The notes: generated from the sequence alone by a model not told the origin. DNA of 64,000 nucleotides from Asparagopsis taxiformis (GCA_030407315.1 JALQPE010002441.1:42772-106771); one strand, 5' to 3'; positions 40,988 to 50,741 are shown, numbered from the stretch's first letter. Numbers and translations are program-made.

Positions 40988-42538
40988 TTATGTGAGGCTG
41001 TCAAGCGGTCGTTGGCTGTTAGGGTAGTCTAGCTCTTCCTCAAGTGTGCATGCCGATAGAGATTCAGCTAAAGGTCCCTCTGGAGCAAGGCGGATGTCCT
41101 CATATGCGACTTTCATCGGCTGTCCTTTGGTTGAAGAGTCTCTGCGTACAAGGATAAAATGCTTTTGAGCAGATATAACATTACATTTCAGCCATTGGTT
41201 GGGTTCGCAATGCTTGGAAGACTTGTGGTACACCCACACGGGACGGCCTGGTGGAAGTAGATGTTGTGGAATGTTGTTGGGTGAACGGGTGCGGAGTAAT
41301 TTTTCCAAAGCGCGTGTTGCCATTTGTTGCTGATATGCAGAGACAAGTTCGGGGGGGACGATTGTCGACGGTACACCGAGTATGGAAGGGCTATATCCTC
41401 GGGCGAGTTGGAAAGCGCTAAGTGTCTTGGATCCAGCGAAAAGGTTGGAGAGAAAACATGCTCGTGATAGTAACAGCGAAGTGTCAGCAGCAGACAGTTC
41501 CTCGGAGATTTTCTCAATGATTAGCTTGAGTACACCATTTTTCCTTTCTACTACCCCAATTTTGTTATGGCGGCGAGTCGGCCGTGTCAGGAATTCGATG
41601 TTGTGCCTTCTGCAGAGCGCTCGTGTAGATTCGCGATCGAGTTCATTGTCACCAGCTAGGGAGGATGGTGCACCGTGTTTGTAAATCCAGTTATTTTGTA
41701 TTGTCCTCGTGATAAAATCTTGTGAGCGAGAGTTGGTCATTTCAACTTCAGAATATGACGTATAGGAGTCGACCATGTGAAGGCAAATTACTTTGGTGCT
41801 CTTCAGTTGTACCCAGAAAAAATCGACCTGAAGTTCTTTGTTGAAATGACTCGATATTCTTGATATGGATACTTTTCTTGAGATAGAGGGTTTCCCATGG
41901 GATGTACATATTTCACATGCAAGAGAAACTTTCTCTAGAGCTTTATCCAATGGGGGAGTGAGTTTCCCAGCCAGTTTGAACAGCCTCCTCATTTCTGGAT
42001 ATGTTGCGTGTGAATATCTGTGTATCTTCTTGGCAAGGGCCAGTGGAGATGTTAAATGAGGTGGAAAATAAGTTGAGAGCAATCCGGAGATTTTCATTTC
42101 ATTGTGTGGTAGTAATCGCAGTCTTAATCGTTGATCTGTTGGAGTTATATAGGTCGTGAAGGTTCGAGGCTTTGTATCAGAAGGGCGCATGAATGTGATG
42201 AAAGGTTGAAGACTGAGGTTGTGAGTATTGGAATGTTTTCTTTTGTCCAATCCGATTATAAGTGGTGAGTCTCCTTCAATAAGGTCGAAATCGAATGTTG
42301 TAGGTAGCCTTTTTATGTCAAACACGGTGAGAGACCATGATCCGATTATTGGTTTCGAACCAAGGCAATCCACGCCCCATCCTAGTTGGTATGCATTTCG
42401 AGGTGGTCTGATGTTGAACGGGATACCCAATATGTTACAGAATTTGGCAGCATCTGATATTCCACCGTGTGAAGTAGGTGAGCCATCGTCTAATATGGGG
42501 TTTGGGTCAGATGGCAGGTTTGCCCTCACCCCTATTGA
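40988..42538 (-). CDS. pol: Copia protease-integrase ORF
   Basis: Entered from gag by a -1 shift at the T7 run; there is no clear ATG start. Protease has ILDDGSP (catalytic Asp) and the closing motif LIIGLD. Integrase has a zinc-binding part ending ACEIC (near 41905), catalytic Asp in ELQVDFFWVQL, Asp in LAGDNELDRES and Glu in NKIGVVERKNG. It ends at TAA 40990-40988. Together these would mature the polyprotein and insert the cDNA. Confidence 0.9.
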   Translation of the reverse strand, partial: SIGVRANLPSDPNPILDDGSPTSHGGISDAAKFCNILGIPFNIRPPRNAYQLGWGVDCLGSKPIIGSWSLTVFDIKRLPTTFDFDLIEGDSPLIIGLDKRKHSNTHNLSLQPFITFMRPSDTKPRTFTTYITPTDQRLRLRLLPHNEMKISGLLSTYFPPHLTSPLALAKKIHRYSHATYPEMRRLFKLAGKLTPPLDKALEKVSLACEICTSHGKPSISRKVSISRISSHFNKELQVDFFWVQLKSTKVICLHMVDSYTSYSEVEMTNSRSQDFITRTIQNNWIYKHGAPSSLAGDNELDRESTRALCRRHNIEFLTRPTRRHNKIGVVERKNGVLKLIIEKISEELSAADTSLLLSRACFLSNLFAGSKTLSAFQLARGYSPSILGVPSTIVPPELVSAYQQQMATRALEKLLRTRSPNNIPQHLLPPGRPVWVYHKSSKHCEPNQWLKCNVISAQKHFILVRRDSSTKGQPMKVAYEDIRLAPEGPLAESLSACTLEEELDYPNSQRPLDSLT

Positions 42539-43674
42539 AAAAAATTATCTTCGTTGTCTCTCTCTGGTGCATGTTTCTCTTCCACATGCCTACGTCGTTT
42601 AGAGGGATCAAACTTGGTGCATTCCGGATCACCTCTCCAGTGTCCAAATTGATTGCATTCGTGACATCTTGTGTTGTGCTTGTCATTCCTGCGATTCATT
42701 TTCCGTTTGTTGGAGTTGTGGTATGGCCGTTTGTTTCCATGCCATGTTGGTGGTCTATGGTCTCCTAGGAGTATTGCTTTCCTCGGGAGTAGTGATGTCT
42801 TGCTTTCTTGTGGATTGGGAATATCTTGTGTGGCTTCTATTTGTGATACGGCGTTTACAGCTTCATGGAAGCAGATTTGGAAGGTTGTATTATCCAATTT
42901 AAGGGAAGAGTCAGACCTTTTCAATACATTTCGGAGTTTAATTCCGATGCATTTTGCTTCTTCTATTACATCTCTTTCTTTTTCTGTATCCTTGGAACCG
43001 GCAAAATTATCGATGAATGATTGTATTTCTCGAGCAAATTCCACAGTCAGCTGCAGCGTTGATTTAGGGTGGTAATGCGTCTTCGTGGTTGCACTTGTGG
43101 ATAGCTGTAGAAGGATGTTGTCCTTGGTTGTTTGTTGGAAACCAGCGTTTTCTATGAGTACCATCGAAAAGATTTGGTTGTCCCTTTCCAAGTCGTTTGT
43201 TCTGCAATTATTGAGGTATAATGATACCAGACCTTCAAATCTTTTGGCGTAGGATCGGGGAGTTTCATTGGAGAGTCTGCGACACTTATATATATCCTGA
43301 ATCATATTTGTCAATCGTCTTATTCCCTCGGTTGGTGATTCTTTAGCAATAATCTTGATGATTGTATCCACTACTAGATCTTGTTCAGAGTCTGATTCGG
43401 CCTGATCCATCAGCAGGTCTCCTTTGTTCATGGCGAGGTCTAATTGGTATCTACTGGAGGGGTCTACTGCCTGATATATAGCTTCTCCAAGCGCTTGGCT
43501 CAATGCTTTGGCCTCCATGTCCCCGCCTTTGGCCAGCTTTCTTATCAGCCTAACCCAGCTCCGGATATTGCTCCGCCATTGAAAGATGTCTGTGGATATA
43601 GTGAGAGGGGGCGGTTGCAGGAATTCCCTTGGTTTACCCTGGCCCTCTGGGCCCATAACTGTCATATGTTCCAT
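42532..43674 (-). CDS. gag: Copia gag, 380 residues
   Basis: First ATG at 43674 lies 15 nt inside the 5' LTR; further in-frame ATGs are at 43665 and 43656, the last just inside the internal region. The middle resembles the helical Gag region of Copia (IYKCRRLSNETPRSYAKRF, LVSLYLNNCRTND). Near the C-terminus is a knuckle-like CHECNQFGHWRGDPEC, with six residues between His and the last Cys instead of four. It ends in TAG at 42534-42532. The frame is intact. Confidence 0.88.
   Translation of the reverse strand: MEHMTVMGPEGQGKPREFLQPPPLTISTDIFQWRSNIRSWVRLIRKLAKGGDMEAKALSQALGEAIYQAVDPSSRYQLDLAMNKGDLLMDQAESDSEQDLVVDTIIKIIAKESPTEGIRRLTNMIQDIYKCRRLSNETPRSYAKRFEGLVSLYLNNCRTNDLERDNQIFSMVLIENAGFQQTTKDNILLQLSTSATTKTHYHPKSTLQLTVEFAREIQSFIDNFAGSKDTEKERDVIEEAKCIGIKLRNVLKRSDSSLKLDNTTFQICFHEAVNAVSQIEATQDIPNPQESKTSLLPRKAILLGDHRPPTWHGNKRPYHNSNKRKMNRRNDKHNTRCHECNQFGHWRGDPECTKFDPSKRRRHVEEKHAPERDNEDNFFQ
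42538..42544 (-). promoter_or_regulatory. Slippery T7 at the Copia gag/pol junction
   Basis: Minus strand TTTTTTT is read T TTT TTT in gag, two codons before the gag TAG. The -1 frame has TAA immediately upstream of the run, so the shift can only happen at this site. Downstream G- and C-runs (GGGG near 42530, CCCC near 42497) could pair, but the structure is weak by eye. Confidence 0.6.
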
Positions 43675-43950
43675 TCTGTAATGGTGGGAATGCTGAGGGA
43701 TGGGTAATCAACAAGGCGAGTTCAGCCGGCACGTAAAGACCGAGGGTTGCTTCCCTTATTCCTTTTTTATTCCCCGCTTGTGTATGGGGTGAAGCCGGTA
43801 TTTATACTGTATCGGAGTGCCGGTATTGCATTCTGTCAGTAAGTGCAATTCACATATAGAGGATATGTGGTGAATTGCTTAGTGGCCGATTCACGATTAG
43901 ATACGTGCCATAAAAGTGTGTGCTTATGATAAAGTGGGCAGTCTACAACA
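43660..43950 (-). repeat. 5' LTR of the Copia element
   Basis: 291 bp, matching 38547-38837 by eye. The bases following it on the minus strand (GTTATGGGCCCAGAGG) do not look like the usual initiator-Met primer site, so the primer is unclear. Confidence 0.95.
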
Positions 43951-44295
43951 ACGGTACCTCCATCCTCCTACAATTTGTAGTGCTTGGGCGCAGTTTGTGG
44001 TATCACGCGGCCATGGCGGATCGGTCAGAATTTGGAAATCGCGGGTGAAACACAGTGTTATGTTTGCAATGTTTTATTTAGCAGTTGTGGTTGTGAATGG
44101 AGAGGATGTGGGGATTGCATGGCAGTCGTACAGCTCTGCGGGGGTGCACGCGGGTAGGGTGAGATGGGGTTACTTGGTAGCGTAGGCGAGAAGATTACGT
44201 TTCACCGTTCTACTCTGCACCGTCATCATGGACTAAATATTATGGTGGAAGTGGAGGAGAGGGCTGGAGCCGTACGGTCTAGCGCATGGAGTCAC

Positions 44296-44303
44296 TATAT
44301 AAA
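44296..44303 (+). promoter_or_regulatory. TATA box of the secreted-protein gene
   Basis: TATATAAA, 119 bases before the ATG at 44422, a good TATA match at a plausible distance given a short 5' UTR. Confidence 0.7.
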
Positions 44304-44421
44304 CACTGATCCATCGATCGATCAACCGGCCGATTACACGCCACCCACACTTGCCCGCTCTGTCCTCCCAACGCATCGGCAATTCATCGACCCCTCATCT
44401 ACACGACAGTGTATCTCGAAA

Positions 44422-44985
44422 ATGAAGGTCGTGTTCGTCACCCTGCTTCTGCTCTCGGTCATCTCAACAATCTCGGTACACGCGAGCAGTGTTTCTGAGC
44501 GCGGCCGAGAGATACCCGGTGCGACAAACGCCAGAAGAATTGCAAATGTACAAAATGGCCATCAATCCCAGCAGCAGGAGCGGGAGGACTCTGGCAATGA
44601 CGTTGGGGCCGGTGAGACGATTGAGGATATGGACGACGTAGGTGGTTCATTGCCGGTCACTATTCGCAAGAAGAAAGCGTTTGGGGCCCGATTCCCAAGA
44701 ACGTGCCCCTGCAAACAGGTCAAGGCCCGTCCTGGAAAGTGCTATTACTTTCTCAAGAGCAAGGGCTTCAAGTGCAAGAGTCGCACATGCGAGCCGCGGT
44801 ATGTGTGCGTACCGAAGAAGGTTGCTGCCAAGCTGGCAAAGAAGTTTGGAAAGGTGTTGCTGATGTGTATCAGGCGGGTGACGAGGAAGCGAATTGTGCC
44901 GTGGATCAGGAAGGGGCGGAAGGGATTGTGCAAGTCTATTCGAACGCGCAGGAGAGTGTTCTATGTGCCGTATGTTCGCTCGTGA
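44422..44985 (+). CDS. Small secreted basic cysteine-rich protein, 187 residues
   Basis: I start at ATG 44422 because it begins a classic signal peptide (MKVVFVTLLLLSVISTISVHA), cleaved probably after Ala-21; the frame is open upstream but that part spans the promoter. Residues 22-85 are polar and acidic (Gln, Glu, Asp, Gly), possibly a propeptide. Residues from about 85 are strongly basic and hold eight cysteines: six in a cluster spaced C-x-C-x9-C-x10-C-x4-C-x5-C, then two single ones. Such a layout fits a secreted, disulphide-bonded peptide made from a precursor; antimicrobial, toxin-like, matrix or signalling roles are all possible and none is shown. TATA box upstream and AATAAA downstream support a real gene. 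No intron is needed. Confidence 0.85.
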   Translation: MKVVFVTLLLLSVISTISVHASSVSERGREIPGATNARRIANVQNGHQSQQQEREDSGNDVGAGETIEDMDDVGGSLPVTIRKKKAFGARFPRTCPCKQVKARPGKCYYFLKSKGFKCKSRTCEPRYVCVPKKVAAKLAKKFGKVLLMCIRRVTRKRIVPWIRKGRKGLCKSIRTRRRVFYVPYVRS

Positions 44986-45130
44986 CGCGAGGAGCTGGAC
45001 AGTGCGGGGCAATAGCAATAGTAGTTGTATGGAGAATGTGCACGAGTTGGTTATGGGGAGTGATTTGATTTGAGATTTGGGACGGTGGGTGTGCGTGCGA
45101 CGTGTGCCATGTATTGCAATCTAATCTTTC

Positions 45131-45136
45131 AATAAA
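45131..45136 (+). terminator. Polyadenylation signal of the secreted-protein gene
   Basis: AATAAA 146 bases after the stop codon. A (GAAC)n microsatellite follows at about 45147-45168. Confidence 0.55.
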
Positions 45137-45168
45137 TGAATGGGCCGACGAACGAACGAACGAACGAA

Positions 45169-45826
45169 GAAAAGAATAGATGGATGAGGCGAAAAGGGCG
45201 AGGACGAACACGTAGATCAATACTCGGAGCAAGGGTGGAAAGCGGTCTTCAATTCATACAACAGTGAATACTGCAATAGAGAGCGAACAGCATATCTATC
45301 ATGCCATTGAGGCTGCACAGCGCACCGTGCTGGAGATTGCAAACCGCCTCGCCAGATTCAGAACACACCGGGAGGCATTGGTCTGGACATCATGTTTTTG
45401 CTACACACGCATGCGATACAGCTCCGAAACAAACGTCCTTGCACCTCTCCTAGCAGTCATACCATATCTGTACTGAACCACGAGCGCGCGCTCCCTCTCT
45501 CTTTGTCATCACCGCACCTTGTCACAATACCTCATCGTCTTTCGTCACGACACCACGAATGAAATATGTGCAAATAACTGAAACTGTACAATCATAAAGC
45601 TCCACACCACTATCAACACTCCCGTTCACTGTTTTCATTTCTTCCCAGCATCACAACAACCATACTGCCTCACACCCCCGTTGCAGCCCCTATACTCCGA
45701 ACCTGCACCAACGTCATCCACGATAATAAGCGTGTGCTGTGCCGGTCTCCAGACCAGACCGAATGCCATTATCTCGTCATTGCGTGCTCCCTTCTTTCCC
45801 TTCTACTATACGTCAGCAGTAAGAGT
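45169..45826. other. No supported gene
   Basis: About 650 bases. A plus-strand frame at 45264-45476 is open for 70 codons and looks weakly coding (AAQRTVLEIANRLARFR), without further support. Confidence 0.3.
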
Positions 45827-45888
45827 TTGGTGGGTGGGTGTGATGGAACTAAATTAGAAAATTTAGTTCCATCACAACCAACCACCTA
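45827..45888. repeat. Long inverted repeat (hairpin of about 28 bp)
   Basis: The core TGTGATGGAACTAAATT (45839-45855) pairs perfectly with AATTTAGTTCCATCACA (45860-45876) around a 4-base loop. Pairing continues outward through GGTGGGTGG-type and CCAACCACC-type arms with two mismatches. It could be a small foldback element; I see no target duplication. Confidence 0.8.
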
Positions 45889-46075
45889 CCACACGCATCC
45901 GATTCTTGCTGAACCGATAGAATGGTTTCAGAATAGTTTTAGTGTCAAGTATCTATATATCTGATACGAGGGCAGGATCTATCGCATCACGCAGACACTG
46001 CCAGTTTGCTCTATGTCTAACTGTCTGCATGCCTGGCTCAGAATTTTCGAGCTACAAGCTGACCGACCTCGGTAG

Positions 46076-46082
46076 AAAAAAA
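46076..46082 (-). terminator. Pol III terminator of the tRNA-Met gene
   Basis: Seven T on the minus strand, 13 bases after the discriminator base of the tRNA. No run of four or more T occurs on the minus strand between the tRNA start and this point. Confidence 0.85.
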
Positions 46083-46095
46083 TATTCCGAGCTGA

Positions 46096-46466
46096 TGTGC
46101 CTGCCGGGCTTCGATCCCGGTACCTCTCGTGTAATCAGGTAATCCACGAGCCACAGGGGACCGATGACCTCGCAGAGGCAGACGAGCAGCGCATTCCCCC
46201 ATAGCTCGGGATCTCCTGCGCCCTCGGGAGATCTCTGGCTCGAGGGAATGCGTGTACAGCCGTTCGCCGGCCGCAGGACCGCCGATGCGGCGCGCCCGCG
46301 GCACCCCGACTCCCTCTGTGGCCCGTGTGCACCCGATTGGAGCGCACCAGAACGCTCCCCCGCGGCCCGTGGAAAGGTTTCACCGCGAACGGGGTGTGTT
46401 CATCAGGTTCCAGCTCGGGAGACCAGGGTATGACACGAGCGCTACTTCCAACTGAGCTACAGGCAC
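46096..46466 (-). tRNA. tRNA-Met (CAT) gene with a 297-nt intron
   Basis: Exon 1 is 46466-46429, intron 46428-46132, exon 2 46131-46096. The acceptor stem GTGCCTG/CAGGCAC pairs at all seven positions. The A box TAGCTCAGTTGG fits TRGCNNAGYNGG exactly. The anticodon stem CTCGT/ACGAG encloses the loop GTCATA plus C, giving anticodon CAT at 46432-46430. The intron follows position 37, the usual place in nuclear tRNA genes. The T arm is CCGGG-ATCGAAG-CCCGG, with A for the usual T54, and the B box fits fairly well. The discriminator is A and CCA is not encoded. The D stem has three pairs and one mismatch. The intron is GC-rich and contains a long imperfect hairpin (46190-46252). Whether it is elongator or initiator Met is not settled. 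Confidence 0.82.
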
Positions 46467-48769
46467 ATCCTCTCGCATGGCTGTGCACAGCGAGTGAATG
46501 TGTATTTGTAATACGAATACAAATTTTGTATGATGCAGATGGGGTAACTTACAGCAGTGGCCGGATGCCAATGGGTGTTTCACGGCGGTGGCCGCCGTGG
46601 CGATTCTGCTGCGCCGTGGCTGCGCTGCACTGCACTGCACTGCTCACTTCGCTGGGCGGTTGGCTTCCAAATTTATTTCAAAAAGATAATCAAATTTGCG
46701 GAAATAAACGTGTCATTCACTGCTGCATTGTGACAGTTATACCGAACAGACGCCAGGTAGATGGAACAGCCGGCCCCTTTGGTCATGCCGTCCATGCCAC
46801 TACACACACCGAACTCGCTAAACACCTTACAGATAGTAGGATAAGTAGAGACAGGCTGTCACACGCACACCACCGTCCACCGAGAGGGGAACGAGACTAT
46901 AATAACCGAGTCCAGTGATCAAGTAAGAATAAAGAGCTACGGCAATCTCAGTCCAGACACAGTATGTGATCCACCAGGCACATAACGACGCAGTACCGAC
47001 CCTTCTCTTCGGTTAATTAATTGTGGAGCACACGCTCAACTCGTACAAGTCCAATTCCATCAAATAAGCAGTTGTAGAGGATTTTCATGAACCACTTGCT
47101 ACAGTCTGCAGCTCATGAGCTTACTCGGAGTGGGACAGACCCGTTTGCTTGGGAAACCAAACCAAAGAAACGAATGAAACACCTACTAGTGCCTCATAGA
47201 GAGGCACATCGAAGTGATTGACGCAGCATCACCACAAACATCCCCTTGTCTATCGTCGGAGGCTGTTCCCGTTTGAGGACAGGTGTGACGTTCATTCGTA
47301 GCTGAACTGGCTCACTTGTGTCGACTGCAGAGCTGGTATGGATGTCTGTAACCTTTCTTACTCTTGATGGGTGAGTGCGTGAGTGCATCCTGTACTACTA
47401 GTAACAATTTGAAGCTCCCTCCGATTGATTCATCCTGCATCTATCGTACACCTTGAACGTTTCTTTGGTGGTTTCATTGTGGTGATGAATATAGGAGACT
47501 ATGAAAGCGAGTCATGGAGGGTTTCCATCCATGGGTTTGATTTGTGGTGCAATGACTCTGATATCGATTCGAATCAGGTTTGTGAGCTGTTTTAAGAAAG
47601 CACCAAGAGGCGTTCAAACTATCCTGTCTCGGTATTCAGGCTCGAAGGTACAGTTAGTAGTTTTTGGCTGATCGCTTGCTTGGCTGTATGTTTTGAAAAG
47701 ACAGATACGATAAATTGAGAATGTCGGTTCATTTGATGCTGGGTTACAGTTCAGAGGTTGTATTTAGGACCTGAGACCCTGAATGGGTAGAGGAGATAGA
47801 ACCAACATTGGGTCAGTGACACACTGAAGGTGGGAGTGATACACTAAAAAGTTTACAACGGGAACTCAGTATGTGAAGGGAGTTCTCAGTGGTGGAATAG
47901 GGAAGCAAGAGGTAGTGGAAGAACTTGGCTGCTGGACAGAAGATTGGCTGTTGTGGATACAGTGACAACTGTAGGGCTCAAATCGACGCTTAGACGTAAA
48001 AGCTTGGGAATCATTTCAAACGTCCTTCTGGAATCGGTAGGTGGTAGGGTGGTTGAATCAGACGGGTCTTGATCACTCCTAGACGAATATCAACCAGTGC
48101 GGTGGACGAGCCGGCGGTGGCTAGGTTGGATAACGGGAACGGGGAGGTGCTGTAACGGATTGTCAACCTGGAAAGAGCGTCGCGACACACAGATTGTGTC
48201 TGCTACAGATAATCACGCTTGAGCGACACTTGTAACCTTGATCAGCCTCACATGTGCAGGCGTCGTGTTGGCGCTTCGTGGAAACCCGGTGACCAAGGTA
48301 CGTGACGCACCGACACTGTCGGTACGCAACGGAACGCTTTACAAGACGGATCGATTGACACGGGCGTGGAAACAGTGCTTCGCCTCTAGATTTGACCTGG
48401 ATCGTAGCACTAGAGTGGTAATTTGCTCTTTACTCATTGGAGATTGGTCACTACTTGTAATAGCGTGTCGGGCCCGAATGGCCCGTTCCGGGGTATCCAA
48501 CCGGACGGTCTACGCCGGCAGCCGCGATGGTATTAAAATACGTTTACAGTTATCAGTCTCCCTACACGTGGCGCATACCACGCTCGCTCGCGCACCCGCC
48601 AGTTGTACACAATTTTGAAATATGTAAAAAGGAAACCGCCGGGATGCAACGGTCACCACTGGCGATTGCATTGAATGGTCGCGTGAGCTGACAAGTGTGT
48701 GTCGTCACGCCACCGCGTTACGGCAACTTCTTTGCTCGTACAGCCCAAGTAGCCCATTGGCTTTTTCGA
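46467..48769. other. No supported gene
   Basis: About 2.3 kb upstream of the tRNA. Plus-strand ORFs at 46325-46918 and 48238-48618 have no coding features that I can support. A GTGGC/TGCAC-rich simple stretch lies at 46555-46650. Confidence 0.35.
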
Positions 48770-48983
48770 TTAGTCGTAAGTGCCCGCCCGTTTCGTGCAT
48801 TTGTCCCACAAGAATGGTGATCCAACAAGCATCTGAAGGTCCCTCGTGGGAAGGAGAGGGTAATTGAGCACATGGAACACAGTTTGGAAGTATAGGGAAC
48901 AGAACCCGTGAGGGAAAAGAGGAAACTGGTACAGGGAGGCAGCGAACCTGGGGCGCTGATAGAGCTGAAAGACTAAGGATTGA

Positions 48984-49570
48984 CTATTGCCGCGCATCAC
49001 AGTCAGATAAGGTAGGAGCAGGCAAACACCAACTGGGATACGCAAGTTTTGAGTGCAGCGACACGAACACGTCCAGTGATACACCAGGAGGGCGGAGACG
49101 CCTGGCTGCTGCTTGATATGCACGCACAATCTCACGCCACTCGTGGTATGAGCAATACTGATTCGACGATTCAACAATAATTTGAAATAGTTCGACATAT
49201 TTACTCTTTGTGGGTGTTCCAAACATTTGACAACCGGTACAACAGAGCTGCAGGACCTGTTTTGCGCTTGATGTAATGGTTTTGCTGTGGAAACAGAGCA
49301 AAGATGATCCCTGATCGATTTCAAATCTCTCACAGAGACCCTTTCATCTTACATCACCTCAACGATTTCTCAATCCGTCCAATTTCGCTTTCTTGCAGCT
49401 TTGGGAAGATTTATTCTGGATTTTAGACAGGCAATTGGGTCCGAACGCTACATTGCACCCCTTTAGAAATTCATCAACACCCTTTATCGCAGAACATCTT
49501 GTCGGAAACCCTTCGGTCGTGCGTCGCACTTCCATCGTACTACTCGACTGTGACGTATAAACATCTAATG
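48984..49570 (-). pseudogene. Gene remnant cut by the LTR of element A
   Basis: A minus-strand frame starts after the LTR boundary (YTSQSSSTMEVRRTTEGF) and runs to TGA at 49361-49359. After a second stop it resumes in the same frame as a coding-looking stretch (SAKQVLQLCCTGCQMFGT; KYVELFQIIVESSNQYCS; EWREIVRAYQAAARRLR) ending near 48984. TTTCCACAG near 49290 would make a good splice acceptor, so an intron rather than decay could separate the parts. No family is recognised. The LTR of A now lies immediately upstream. Confidence 0.35.
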
Positions 49571-50252
49571 TGTAGCAGGTAGAAAATCCGCTAGAGCGGC
49601 AAACCACCCGACAGGTGTCCCGAGCCTCGGTAGAGGAAGTGGTAGAGCAGATGAACCTTATAGTATACCCAGCGGGAAGTCTCGTATGAGAGAAGAGGTC
49701 GCTACCCGGAAGGGGTTAGGCGAATAGGAATGCTCACGCTAGGTGCGTATGGATGGAGCGAGTGACGTAATCCGTCGAGCTGTTAGCTAACCCTAAGGTT
49801 GTCCCTGAGAGGGTTAAACAATAGGTATGCAAACACTGTTCCAATGGGTCGTAATTCCACTTGAGTTTACGTTACTCTAGAAACCGTGCCTACTGGCTAT
49901 TCCAGTGGCAGTTTTATACTAAGTCTACTGTAAGCTAGGGTTAGTGGTTAGGAATAAATATCCAGTTAGTGACCAATCAGAACCCAATTACTGGCGCCCG
50001 CCTACCCGCGAGGTTATTGCCAATAGGCTTACATTGTAATGTATGGCTGATCAGCCTAAGTTAAAATTTGCCCCTTGTGGGGTCTTGGCCGGGGCCGATA
50101 GGCCCGAGTGGGGTATTTGCAGCCTTGCGCTTGTCCCAATTACAGGAAACACGCCCAGTTGGCTGGTGCCTTGTGATTGGCACATCCCTTAAGTGGGTAC
50201 CCAATAGGGAAGCGACACGCTCAGATTGGGAGGACCGCCAGGCGGTACGACA
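49571..50252 (-). repeat. 3' LTR of element A (right copy)
   Basis: 682 bp, TGTAGCAGG to GTACGACA, matching 22473-23154 by eye. The five bases before it are TAATG (49566-49570), one base different from TAATA beside the other LTR. Confidence 0.95.
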
Positions 50253-50266
50253 TGGCCCCCTCCTGA
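50253..50266 (-). other. Polypurine tract of element A
   Basis: Minus strand CAGGAGGGGGCCA directly before the LTR (which begins TGTCGTACC), the expected site for plus-strand priming. Confidence 0.7.
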
Positions 50267-50741
50267 GAGATTTGTCGTCCCGACAAAATTAAAAAAATAC
50301 AAAATTTTGGCGATAGCCGTTGCATTTCGGCATTCAAAATTTCTCCCGCGCCCGACGCGTGTGCGCTATTTTTGTTGTCCACCCGACTCTTGCGAAGGTC
50401 CACCAGACCGTTTCCACTTTGGAATTGACAACATCGGTTGTATTGATCCCTCAGCTGTACCGCGCCTCACCCCTTCGGTGTTCAATTGCATTGTACTTGC
50501 GTCCCTTCCGTCATCCCTCAAAGGGTTTTTGCATCAAATCGCGAGATAATCAGGCGCGTGATCGCGTGAGTGGCGCCGCTTTGAGGCCCGTATTCGCTAT
50601 CCGGCCACTCGCCTTGCGATCCCTCCCCATCAGGGTTGAATTCCGTAGCTCTTCTGCTGGAGATTTAAGCCAATAGGCCATCGGTTTATCCCGTACAGGG
50701 TTTTATCGCCAACGTATTCCACCGCCTTTCGTCGGCGTAAA
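50267..50741 (+). other. Leader of the antisense ORF of element A
   Basis: About 475 bases between polypurine tract and the antisense ATG. No ORF is convincing. It would be the promoter or 5' UTR of the antisense gene; no clear TATA box is seen. Confidence 0.35.

Larger units (their letters stand above)
38547..43950 (-). mobile_element. Ty1/Copia element, complete
   Basis: 5404 bp on the minus strand, with 291-bp LTRs at both ends and the 5-bp target duplication ACGGT (38542-38546 and 43951-43955). The order gag, protease, integrase, RT, RNase H is the Copia order. LTRs appear identical, so the insertion is recent. The coding part is split over three ORFs: gag, protease-integrase in the -1 frame, and RT-RNase H back in the gag frame. 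Confidence 0.96.

Noticed and set aside
46096..46466. tRNA-derived SINE or permuted tRNA instead of an intron-containing tRNA
   Set aside because: The exons are in normal order, the acceptor stem pairs fully between the two ends, and a Pol III terminator follows. No target duplication or poly(A)-like tail was seen.
46325..46918. 197-codon plus-strand ORF over the tRNA region
   Set aside because: It overlaps the tRNA exon and intron on the opposite strand, then runs into simple-sequence DNA. No protein feature.
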